A stretch of 6,825 nucleotides of DNA from assembly GCA_027353395.1 (NCBI GenBank), contig DAIEHU010000146.1, positions 1-6,825 of the forward strand, in the 5' to 3' direction. The position numbers and the translations under genes are program-made. The stretch comes from Desulfobacteraceae bacterium. Its GTDB lineage: Bacteria; Desulfobacterota; Desulfobacteria; Desulfobacterales; Desulfosalsimonadaceae. Below the pieces are notes generated by a model. It was not told the DNA's origin. It saw only the letters and a program-made list of their open reading frames with translations, and ran no database searches. Of the stretch, positions 1 to 5,954 are shown piece by piece (the stretch's first letter is position 1; every line of letters begins with the position of its first letter).

Positions 1-24
1 CAAATGATTCGGGGGATTGCATGA
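1..24 (+). CDS. Possible 3' end of an upstream gene (partial)
   Basis: The reading frame that begins at base 1 runs open to a TGA at 22-24 and would give a tail of Q-M-I-R-G-I-A. Its stop overlaps the ATG of the next gene as ATGA, the same junction seen at 2702-2705 and 6728-6731, so an operon partner upstream is plausible. Only seven codons are visible and a second frame also has a TGA at 5-7, so nothing can be said about the product. Confidence 0.25.
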   Translation, partial: QMIRGIA

Positions 25-2705
25 TTTATGTGGTCTCAGGGCTTCCCCGCTCGGGCACATCCATGATGATGAAAATGCTGAACGCCGGGGGGATGGAAAC
101 GGTTACGGATCAGGCCAGGCAGCCGGATCCGGACAACCCGGATGGGTATTTTGAATATGCGCCTGTTAAAAATCTGGCCGTTGACGCGGGTTTTATCCGG
201 GATATCCACGGCAAAGCCATTAAGGTGGTGTCTCCTCTATTGAGATTTCTGCCTCGGGACCAGACCTATAAAATTCTGTTCATGCTGCGTCCGCTTGAAG
301 AAATCATGCTATCTCAGGAAAAAATGCTGATGCGCAAAGGCGAAACGGCATCAAGCGAGAGCCAGGCGCGCCTGCAAAAAAAATTTCAGGACCACCTCTA
401 CGACATCCGCCTGTGGATAGCGCGGCAACCTTTCCTGGATTGTTTATTTGTTTCGTATCCGGAGACGGTCGCCGATCCGCCGGCCGCAGCCGGAAGCATT
501 GTGAAGTTTTTATCCGCGCCGTGTGACGCGAAAAACATGGCGGCGGTTGTGGCCCCCCAGTTATACAGAAACCGGGAAACTTCCCCTCAAAACGGCTTGT
601 CCGCCTCGCGCCTGATCATCCCGGCGGTCCTGACCGCCCTGATCTTATGGGCGGAAACCGCCCATGCGTATATCGGCCCGGGGGCGGGTTTCGCGGTCAT
701 TTCGTCATTTCTGGTTTTCGTGGTTACCGGATTTTTATCGGTTTTCACGATTCTTTTCTGGCCTTTCAGGGCCGGGCTTCTGTATTTTCGGCGCCGCCTG
801 ATCCGCGCCAAACGGAAGGTCCGGCGGGTGGTGGTTCTGGGCCTGGATGGTCTGGATCCCGGACTCGCGAAAAATTTCATGGATGCGGGGCTGCTGCCGA
901 ATTTTTCCAGGCTGGCGGCTGGCGGCGCGTTCCGTCCGCTCGCCACCACCAAGCCATCCATATCCCCCGTTGCCTGGTCTTCCTTCGCCACCGGGGTCAA
1001 TCCGGGCAAGCACCGCATTTTCGATTTCTATACCCGGGATATCCGGACATATCTGCCCGTACTGTCATCGGTTGAAATCGCAACGGTTAAATCCATCTTC
1101 AGATTGGGGCCCATCCGCATTCCCAGAAGCAGAACCGCAATCCGGTTTTTACGGAAAGCGGTATCATTCTGGAATATCCTCGGCCGTCACGGTATTTTTT
1201 CCACCGTGCTGCGGGTTCCCATTTCGTTTCCGCCCGAGAAATGCTATGGCGCAAGCCTGTCGGCGATGTGCGCGCCGGATTTGCGCGGCACCCAGGGGGC
1301 TTTCACCTGTTTTTGCAGCCAGACGCCCCTGAAGAATGATGGTTTTTCAGAAGGCGCTTATATCCCTGTTGAAATTCAGGGGGATCGATTTACAGCCCGG
1401 ATACCCGGCCTCCGGCTGCCCGGAGGAGCGTCAACGGACGGCATTGACATGGCGGGCCGCATGGATGGCGCGAATCATCGCGTGCATCTGCATATCGCAA
1501 AAGAGCCGTATGTTTTGACGCCGGGGGAATATTCGCCCTGGATAAAGCTTGTTTTCAGAGCCGGGTTTATGAAGAAAATCACGGGAATCGTCCGGTTTTT
1601 ACTGGTTCACCGGGAACCTGAGTTCCGGCTGTACATGAGTCCGATTAATATTGACCCTGAAAAACCGGCATTGCCGGTATCGTATCCGTTTTATTACGCG
1701 GCCATTTTATCCAAGCTGTATGGCCCATTTTCAACACTGGGATTATCCGAGGACACCTGGGCCTTGAATGAAGGGGTCATTGGGGAACAGGATTTTCTCA
1801 ATCAGGCCTACGATATTTATGAGGACCGGAAAAAACATTTTATGGATGCGCTGCAAAAGAACAAAGAGGGGCTGGTGATATCGGTGTTTGATACCACGGA
1901 CCGCATCCAGCATATGTTTTTCCGCTATCTGGATGAATCGCATCCCGCCAATGCCGGGAAAGACACCATCATGCATAAACTGGCCATTCAGGAACTGTAT
2001 CAGCGGATGGATGGCCTGGCGGGAGAGGTTATTAAAAAAATCCGGGCGGACGATCTTCTGATGATTATCTCCGACCACGGATTCACCCAGTTTAAATGGG
2101 GAGTCAATCTGAATACATGGCTCCTGCGGAATGGCTATCTGGCTTTGAAGCCTGGAGCGGAGGCCGGGGGCCGATGGCTGAAAGATGTTGACTGGTCTAA
2201 AACGCGGGCATATGCTTTTGGCCTGACCGGTATTTTTATCAATTTGAAAGGCCGGGAAAGTCAGGGCATCGTGTCCAACAAAGATGAACGGCTAAAGCTT
2301 CAGCTTGAGTTAAAGGAAAAAATAGAAGCGCTGGTGGATCCCGGCAACGGTCGATCGCCGGTTCGCCGCGCGATGCTGGCGCGGATGCATCTGAAAGGCC
2401 CTTATGTGGATGATGCGCCGGATTTAATTATTGGGTATGACACGGGATATCGGGCGTCATGGAATTGCGCCGTGGGCATGGCGACGGATCAGGTCATCGA
2501 GCCCAACACCCGTCACTGGTCAGGCGATCATTCGGTGGATCCGGATCTGGTGCCGGGCGTTTTTTTCAGTAACTGGAAGCTGAAAGAGGATGATCCCGCC
2601 ATCATCGATATCGCGCCGACCATCCAGCGCTTGTTCGGCCTCTCCGCGGAAAGGCATCAGGATGGCCGGCCATTGGATTTCGTTTCAGGGAGCAAGCCGA
2701 TATGA
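21..2705 (+). CDS. Sulfotransferase fused to membrane-anchored AP-superfamily phosphodiesterase
   Basis: This 894-residue protein has three parts. Residues 1-185 form a complete sulfotransferase: a PAPS 5'-phosphosulfate loop GLPRSGTS (7-14) and a 3'-phosphate motif with R90 and S98, the eight-residue spacing known from classical sulfotransferases. Residues 197-216 and 225-247 are two hydrophobic segments around the motif AYIGPGAG (216-223); the first looks like a signal peptide ending A-H-A. A very basic stretch (250-269) follows. Residues 270-894 form a type I phosphodiesterase/nucleotide-pyrophosphatase-like domain. By family alignment its metal ligands are D276, D627, H631, D685, H686 and H837, with S315 in SPVAWSSFATG as nucleophile, so both halves look active. 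The predicted reactions are sulfate transfer from PAPS and phosphodiester hydrolysis or phosphoryl transfer; the substrates are unknown. The ATG at 21 has a weak GGGGGA (11-16) and begins right at the sulfotransferase strand. An unfused hydrolase from TTG 597 lacks a ribosome site. The gene overlaps the next by ATGA. Confidence 0.88.
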   Translation: MIYVVSGLPRSGTSMMMKMLNAGGMETVTDQARQPDPDNPDGYFEYAPVKNLAVDAGFIRDIHGKAIKVVSPLLRFLPRDQTYKILFMLRPLEEIMLSQEKMLMRKGETASSESQARLQKKFQDHLYDIRLWIARQPFLDCLFVSYPETVADPPAAAGSIVKFLSAPCDAKNMAAVVAPQLYRNRETSPQNGLSASRLIIPAVLTALILWAETAHAYIGPGAGFAVISSFLVFVVTGFLSVFTILFWPFRAGLLYFRRRLIRAKRKVRRVVVLGLDGLDPGLAKNFMDAGLLPNFSRLAAGGAFRPLATTKPSISPVAWSSFATGVNPGKHRIFDFYTRDIRTYLPVLSSVEIATVKSIFRLGPIRIPRSRTAIRFLRKAVSFWNILGRHGIFSTVLRVPISFPPEKCYGASLSAMCAPDLRGTQGAFTCFCSQTPLKNDGFSEGAYIPVEIQGDRFTARIPGLRLPGGASTDGIDMAGRMDGANHRVHLHIAKEPYVLTPGEYSPWIKLVFRAGFMKKITGIVRFLLVHREPEFRLYMSPINIDPEKPALPVSYPFYYAAILSKLYGPFSTLGLSEDTWALNEGVIGEQDFLNQAYDIYEDRKKHFMDALQKNKEGLVISVFDTTDRIQHMFFRYLDESHPANAGKDTIMHKLAIQELYQRMDGLAGEVIKKIRADDLLMIISDHGFTQFKWGVNLNTWLLRNGYLALKPGAEAGGRWLKDVDWSKTRAYAFGLTGIFINLKGRESQGIVSNKDERLKLQLELKEKIEALVDPGNGRSPVRRAMLARMHLKGPYVDDAPDLIIGYDTGYRASWNCAVGMATDQVIEPNTRHWSGDHSVDPDLVPGVFFSNWKLKEDDPAIIDIAPTIQRLFGLSAERHQDGRPLDFVSGSKPI
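2687..2692 (+). promoter_or_regulatory. Ribosome binding site for the Tat-exported hydrolase
   Basis: AGGGAG lies nine bases before the ATG at 2702, inside the end of the preceding coding region. Together with the ATGA stop-start overlap it supports this start and suggests translational coupling. Confidence 0.6.
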
Positions 2706-4699
2706 ACCGGAGGCAGTTTTTAAAAACCATGGCCGCAATGGGGGCGATGACGCTGCTGCCGCCTTTCAGCCGGAAATTGTTTGCATCCCCGGATCGTGAA
2801 AAAGTGTTGGTGCTGGGTATTGACGGGATGGATACCGGTTTGACCCGGGAATATATGGATAAGGGGTTTTTGCCGAATCTGGCGAAACTCACCCGGAAAG
2901 GCATGATTTGCCCCATGGGAACCAGTCTTCCGCCCCAGAGTCCGGTCGCGTGGTCGAATGTGATCGCCGGCGCAAATTCCGAAGTTCATGGAATCTATGA
3001 TTTTATCCATCGGAAACCCGACACCCTCGCGCCCTTTTTGTCCACTTCGACCGTTATCCCTCCCGGACGCGTGCTGCATATCGGCGATTTTCAGATTCCC
3101 GTGGATGCTGGCGAAGTCCGGCTGCTGCGGCAGGGCACGGCTTTTTGGGAACCGCTGGGAAAACGCGATATCCCTGCCACGCTTTTCAAAATGCCGGTCA
3201 ATTTTCCCTGCCGGTCGAACTCACGTTCCGTCAAGATGGTATCTGACATGGGAACCCCGGACCTGCGGGGCGGATACGGCAACTATACGGTTTTGACCAC
3301 CGCGCCGGAACAATTTGACAAGCATTTGACCGGGGGCTTGATGATTCCGGCGCGATTCACCCAGGGCCGTTGCGATATCCGGCTGCCCGGGCCGCCAAAC
3401 AGTTTGAAGGCGGGGAGCCCGGCAGCTTCCGCTCCCGTTACTGTCTGGCGGGACAAAGACAATCCGGTGGTTCGCGTTCGTATAGAAGATAGTGAATTGA
3501 TTCTCAAGGCCGGCGAGTGGAGCGATTGGCAGGAAATTTCATTTAATATGCTGGGGCCTCTGAGCAAGGTCAAGGGCATTTGCAAGGTCTATATCAAACA
3601 GGTGCATCCTGAATTCTGCATGTATATCACGCCGCTGAATATTGATCCGGCGGATCCGTCCCTGCCGGTGACGTCGCCGGAAAGCTATGGGAAGCAGCTT
3701 GTGGAGGATGTTGGATATTTCTATACCCAGGGTTTCCCGGAAGACACCAAAGCCCTTTCCGAAGGCATTTTTACCGAAGACGAGTATCTGGAGCTGGCGG
3801 ATCAGATTTTTCATGAGCGGAAAAAATGTTTTGATTATGAGCTCGCGCGGTTTGTCAAATTGGAAACCGGTTTGCTCTTTTTTTATTTTGGCAGCCTGGA
3901 TTTAAATTCCCATATGTACTGGCGGATGATGGATAAATCCAGCCCGTCTTATATTCCTGAGCTTGCGGCGAAATATGGCCAAACCATCCTGAGCTATTAT
4001 ATGAAAATGGATCAGGTGGTTAAAGAGATTGCTGACGCCATCGATATCACGGATCCGCGGCTCACGTTAATAATTATGTCCGACCACGGCTTCGGTCCGT
4101 TTAACCGCCAGGTGAATCTGAATACATGGCTTTTTGAAAAGAGCTACCTGGCGATGGATTATAAACCCGGCAGCCGGGACAGCGCCAACGGATACTTCAA
4201 TGGCGTCAACTGGTCACGGACCGGGGTCTATAACGTGGGCATCAATTGTTTGTATCTGAACCGCCAGGGGCGTGAAAAAAACGGGATTGTAACCGGCGGA
4301 CAGGCGGGAAGGCTTCTGGACATGCTGTCCAAAGACCTTAAAGCCCTTCAAGATCCGGAAACCGGTCAAAAAGCGGTTTCAAGGGTCCGGATCGTCACTG
4401 ACCGGGAGCATCGGCTTCATCCATACGCACCGGATCTGATCGTGGGGTGGAATAACGGCTATCGCAATTCATGGAAAAGCATTCTTGGGGGATTTGAGCC
4501 GGAGGTTTTCAAGGATAACCTGGATAAATGGAGCGGGGATCATTGCATCGACCCCTTCTTTGTGCCGGCAACACTCATCAGCAATAAAAAAGTCATCAAA
4601 AAAAGCCCGGACCTTTGTGACATTGGACCGACCATACTAACGCAATTCGGTATTCAGCCCCCAATGGAAATGACGGGAACGCGTTTGTTCGCGGCCTGA
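2702..4699 (+). CDS. Tat-exported AP-superfamily phosphodiesterase-like hydrolase
   Basis: This 665-residue protein is a paralogue of the C-terminal two thirds of the preceding fusion. It begins with a twin-arginine signal: N-R-R-Q-F-L-K (2-8), a hydrophobic run (about 9-20), a basic residue pair (R24, K25) in the C region, and a possible cleavage site near residues 27-29. It should therefore be exported folded to the periplasm. The catalytic domain spans about 34-665. By family alignment D41, D400, H404, D461, H462 and H614 bind two metals, and S80 in QSPVAWSN is the nucleophile. The set is intact, so phosphodiester hydrolysis or phosphoryl transfer is expected; the substrate is unknown. It is not an arylsulfatase, since the C/S-x-P-x-R modification motif is absent. 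Shared colinear blocks with the fusion include PDLRG, NIDP, VNLNTWL, APDLI and SGDH. Two family positions differ: FGSLD replaces FDTTD before the second metal aspartate, and IAG replaces ATG after the nucleophile. It was probably formed by tandem duplication. Confidence 0.9.
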   Translation: MNRRQFLKTMAAMGAMTLLPPFSRKLFASPDREKVLVLGIDGMDTGLTREYMDKGFLPNLAKLTRKGMICPMGTSLPPQSPVAWSNVIAGANSEVHGIYDFIHRKPDTLAPFLSTSTVIPPGRVLHIGDFQIPVDAGEVRLLRQGTAFWEPLGKRDIPATLFKMPVNFPCRSNSRSVKMVSDMGTPDLRGGYGNYTVLTTAPEQFDKHLTGGLMIPARFTQGRCDIRLPGPPNSLKAGSPAASAPVTVWRDKDNPVVRVRIEDSELILKAGEWSDWQEISFNMLGPLSKVKGICKVYIKQVHPEFCMYITPLNIDPADPSLPVTSPESYGKQLVEDVGYFYTQGFPEDTKALSEGIFTEDEYLELADQIFHERKKCFDYELARFVKLETGLLFFYFGSLDLNSHMYWRMMDKSSPSYIPELAAKYGQTILSYYMKMDQVVKEIADAIDITDPRLTLIIMSDHGFGPFNRQVNLNTWLFEKSYLAMDYKPGSRDSANGYFNGVNWSRTGVYNVGINCLYLNRQGREKNGIVTGGQAGRLLDMLSKDLKALQDPETGQKAVSRVRIVTDREHRLHPYAPDLIVGWNNGYRNSWKSILGGFEPEVFKDNLDKWSGDHCIDPFFVPATLISNKKVIKKSPDLCDIGPTILTQFGIQPPMEMTGTRLFAA

Positions 4700-4706
4700 T
4701 ATGAAA

Positions 4707-4711
4707 AGGAA
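4707..4711 (+). promoter_or_regulatory. Ribosome binding site for the small ribbon-helix-helix-like gene
   Basis: AGGAA sits eight bases before the ATG at 4720, within an A-rich leader. This is the clearest ribosome binding site in the window and fixes the start of a short gene that could otherwise be doubted. Confidence 0.65.
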
Positions 4712-4719
4712 ACGAATAT

Positions 4720-4911
4720 ATGGCAAAAATTAAAATCGATGATGCACTATATGAAAAAGTCAAAAATCTGGCTGAAAAAGCAGGATACGCATCCGCCGAT
4801 GAATTTGTCGGACACATGCTGGAACGGGAGATTAATTATCATGACGACGCGCAACCAGTAAATGACGAGGACGTCCTGCAACGGTTAAGAGGGTTGGGTT
4901 ATATCTCTTAA
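4720..4911 (+). CDS. Small ribbon-helix-helix-like protein with LGYI tail
   Basis: The product has 63 residues. The order strand (AKIKID, 2-7), helix (about 8-22), turn GYAS (22-25), helix (about 26-39) fits the ribbon-helix-helix fold of CopG-like proteins. An acidic linker (41-51) follows, then the C-terminal tail D-E-D-V-L-Q-R-L-R-G-L-G-Y-I-S (49-63). Tails of the form 'E-x-V-x-x-R-L-x-x-L-G-Y-I/V' are ones I recall at the ends of sulfatases and AP-superfamily hydrolases, so finding one on a separate small protein just after two such hydrolases is notable. It has a good ribosome site and lies 20 bases after the hydrolase gene and 14 before the membrane-protein gene, so it is part of the same operon. 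It could be a DNA-binding autoregulator or a protein-protein adaptor; no toxin gene adjoins it, so an antitoxin role is not favoured. The fold is fairly sure, the role unknown. Confidence 0.8.
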   Translation: MAKIKIDDALYEKVKNLAEKAGYASADEFVGHMLEREINYHDDAQPVNDEDVLQRLRGLGYIS

Positions 4912-4925
4912 TACATAGAAAATAA

Positions 4926-5756
4926 ATGATGGAAACATTTCTGCTGACGGTCAACAGGATATTTGATCTGATTTTTTTTATGGGGGGGTATGAAGGCCGC
5001 TATGCCGCTATTGTATTCATCGGCGCTGTCAGCGCGCTGGTATTTTTGATTATTTTCAAAATAACGTCCAACCAGGAAGGAATCAGGCGGGAAAAAAACA
5101 GGATCATCGGCAACCTTTTTCAGATCAGGCTTTACAAAGATGATCTGCTTTTAATTTTATCAAGCATCTTTCAGATATTTACGCACAACCTGAGTTATCT
5201 CCGGTACATGCTGGCCCCGCTTTTATTCACCATCATTCCTCTGGTTATTTTTACTGTTGAGGTCAACCAGCGATGCGGCTACCAGCCTTTGCGGGCGGGT
5301 TCCGAATTTATCATATCCGCGGATTTGAGCGGCAAACACCTGTTAGATACCATAAAATGTGAGACAAGCTCCGGTATCGCGCTGCTGACGCCGGTCATGC
5401 GGGTGTATGACCAGGCGAAAGCTTTCTGGCGGGCTAAAATTATCAGGCAGGCGGGAACCCAGGAAACCGTCGCCCTGTATATAAATGGACGGGAGGCCGC
5501 CGCCAAGACGGTTGTGATGGATACCCCCGCCAGACGATTTATCCCGGAGAAAATTAAAGCGGACAGTCTTAACGCGATTTTGTATCATGCCGAGGGCTTT
5601 CTTCCGGTGGATTCTCCCGTTGAACGGCTGACGGTTGCTTATCCCAGAGCGTCATATAATTTTTTAGGCATCGGAATGGATGCGGTGGTTTTGTATTTTA
5701 TTTTCACATTGTTGTTCGCCCTGGCCGTCAAGCCTTTATTCCGGGTAACGATTTAA
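4926..5756 (+). CDS. Unrecognised three-helix membrane protein with extracytoplasmic domain
   Basis: I do not recognise this 276-residue protein with certainty. Hydrophobic segments lie at about 26-45, 94-112 and 249-268. The stretch after the first (46-72) is rich in K and R, so it should be cytoplasmic, giving an outside N terminus. Residues 70-92 (K-D-D-L-L-L-I-L and on) look like an amphipathic helix that could pack on the membrane. The 113-247 region is then periplasmic and appears strand-rich, and the C terminus (KPLFRVTI) is cytoplasmic. An outside N terminus, three helices and a cytoplasmic helical hairpin between the first two match the Oxa1/EMC3/DUF106 pattern, but the large loop between helices two and three does not, so the relation is tentative. 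The start is at 4926 or 4929 (ATGATG); no clear ribosome site is seen. A T8 run and a G7 run lie at 4972-4988 in codons 16-21. Its place between the hydrolases and the exporter suggests an envelope role. Confidence 0.8.
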   Translation: MMETFLLTVNRIFDLIFFMGGYEGRYAAIVFIGAVSALVFLIIFKITSNQEGIRREKNRIIGNLFQIRLYKDDLLLILSSIFQIFTHNLSYLRYMLAPLLFTIIPLVIFTVEVNQRCGYQPLRAGSEFIISADLSGKHLLDTIKCETSSGIALLTPVMRVYDQAKAFWRAKIIRQAGTQETVALYINGREAAAKTVVMDTPARRFIPEKIKADSLNAILYHAEGFLPVDSPVERLTVAYPRASYNFLGIGMDAVVLYFIFTLLFALAVKPLFRVTI

Positions 5757-5806
5757 GCGGCGGTATTTCATTTTTTCAAAAACTGATGCAATCGTAAAAA
5801 GTCGGA

Positions 5807-5818
5807 AAAAGTACTTTT
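5807..5818. repeat. Perfect palindrome AAAAGTACTTTT inside the element
   Basis: A perfect 12-base palindrome sits just inside the left terminal inverted repeat, flanked by GGA and CC that nearly extend it. It could be a protein site for element mobility or just part of the folded structure. Confidence 0.5.
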
Positions 5819-5823
5819 CCGTC

Positions 5824-5843
5824 ATTCCGGCGCAGGCCGGAAT
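5824..5843. other. Strong hairpin in the element core
   Basis: ATTCCGGC (5824-5831) pairs perfectly with GCCGGAAT (5836-5843) across the four-base loop GCAG. The stem is GC-rich, but no T run follows, so it is not a typical intrinsic terminator. It may still slow transcription or protect RNA ends between the upstream genes and the permease gene. Confidence 0.6.
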
Positions 5844-5954
5844 CCAGGATATTCAATAAGTTTTGGGCGCTGGATCAAGTCCGGCATGACGAGTTGCGGA
5901 CTTTTTACGAGATCATCAAAAACTGCTTGAAATGTTCTTGAGAAATTTAGAAAA

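Larger units (their letters stand above)
5784..5918. repeat. MITE-like palindromic intergenic element
   Basis: This 135-base element fills most of the gap between the membrane-protein gene and the permease gene. Its ends are inverted repeats: 5784-5803 and 5899-5918 match at 17 of 20 positions, including a perfect 12 bases, TCGTAAAAAGTC against GACTTTTTACGA. Nested inside are a second inverted pair, GTCATTCCGG (5821-5830) against CCGGCATGAC (5881-5890) with one mismatch, and a third, ATCCAG (5842-5847) against CTGGAT (5870-5875). It has no coding capacity of note. The nested symmetry points to a non-autonomous mobile element or a REP-like repeat that can fold as RNA. I recall similar sequences scattered in Desulfobacterota genomes, but the copy number here cannot be seen. 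Confidence 0.75.
5776..5925. repeat. Direct repeat TCAAAAACTG flanking the inverted-repeat element
   Basis: The ten bases TCAAAAACTG occur at 5776-5785 and again at 5916-5925, one copy at each edge of the inverted-repeat element and overlapping its ends by two or three bases. This could be a target-site duplication left by insertion, or simply a conserved outer part of the element. One copy of the element alone cannot tell these apart. Confidence 0.6.

Noticed and set aside
21..80. N-terminal loop as a nucleotide kinase or GTPase P-loop
   Set aside because: The loop GLPRSGTS lacks the Walker A lysine (G-K-S/T) and instead fits the sulfotransferase 5'-phosphosulfate loop; R90/S98 support this.
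945..1000. Formylglycine-type arylsulfatase active site in the hydrolases
   Set aside because: The nucleophile block SPVAW has no C/S-x-P-x-R motif, so neither hydrolase is a standard sulfatase.
587..1018. Minus-strand and alternate-frame open frames over the fusion gene (also 647-1075, 847-1332, 1743-2078)
   Set aside because: They overlap strongly conserved hydrolase coding sequence, their products are rich in R and P as expected for shadow frames of GC-rich codons, and they have no recognisable family motif.
597..2705. Internal TTG start at 597 making a separate, normally sized hydrolase with its own signal peptide
   Set aside because: It would give a neat signal peptide, but no ribosome site lies at a suitable distance (the nearest GGGAA is about 20 bases away) and the upstream frame is fully open and clearly coding. 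I keep the fusion as the main reading.
5279..5588. Minus-strand frames over the three-helix membrane protein
   Set aside because: No ribosome site or family motif; the plus-strand frame has clear membrane segments and fits the operon.
4720..5756. Toxin-antitoxin pair formed by the small ribbon-helix-helix-like gene and its neighbour
   Set aside because: The neighbour is a 276-residue three-helix membrane protein, unlike RelE, MazF or PIN toxins, and the small protein's acidic tail ends in an LGYI motif not typical of antitoxins.
5824..5850. Intrinsic terminator after the membrane-protein gene
   Set aside because: The stem is strong but is followed by AATCCAGG with no T run on the plus strand, and it belongs to a larger symmetric repeat.
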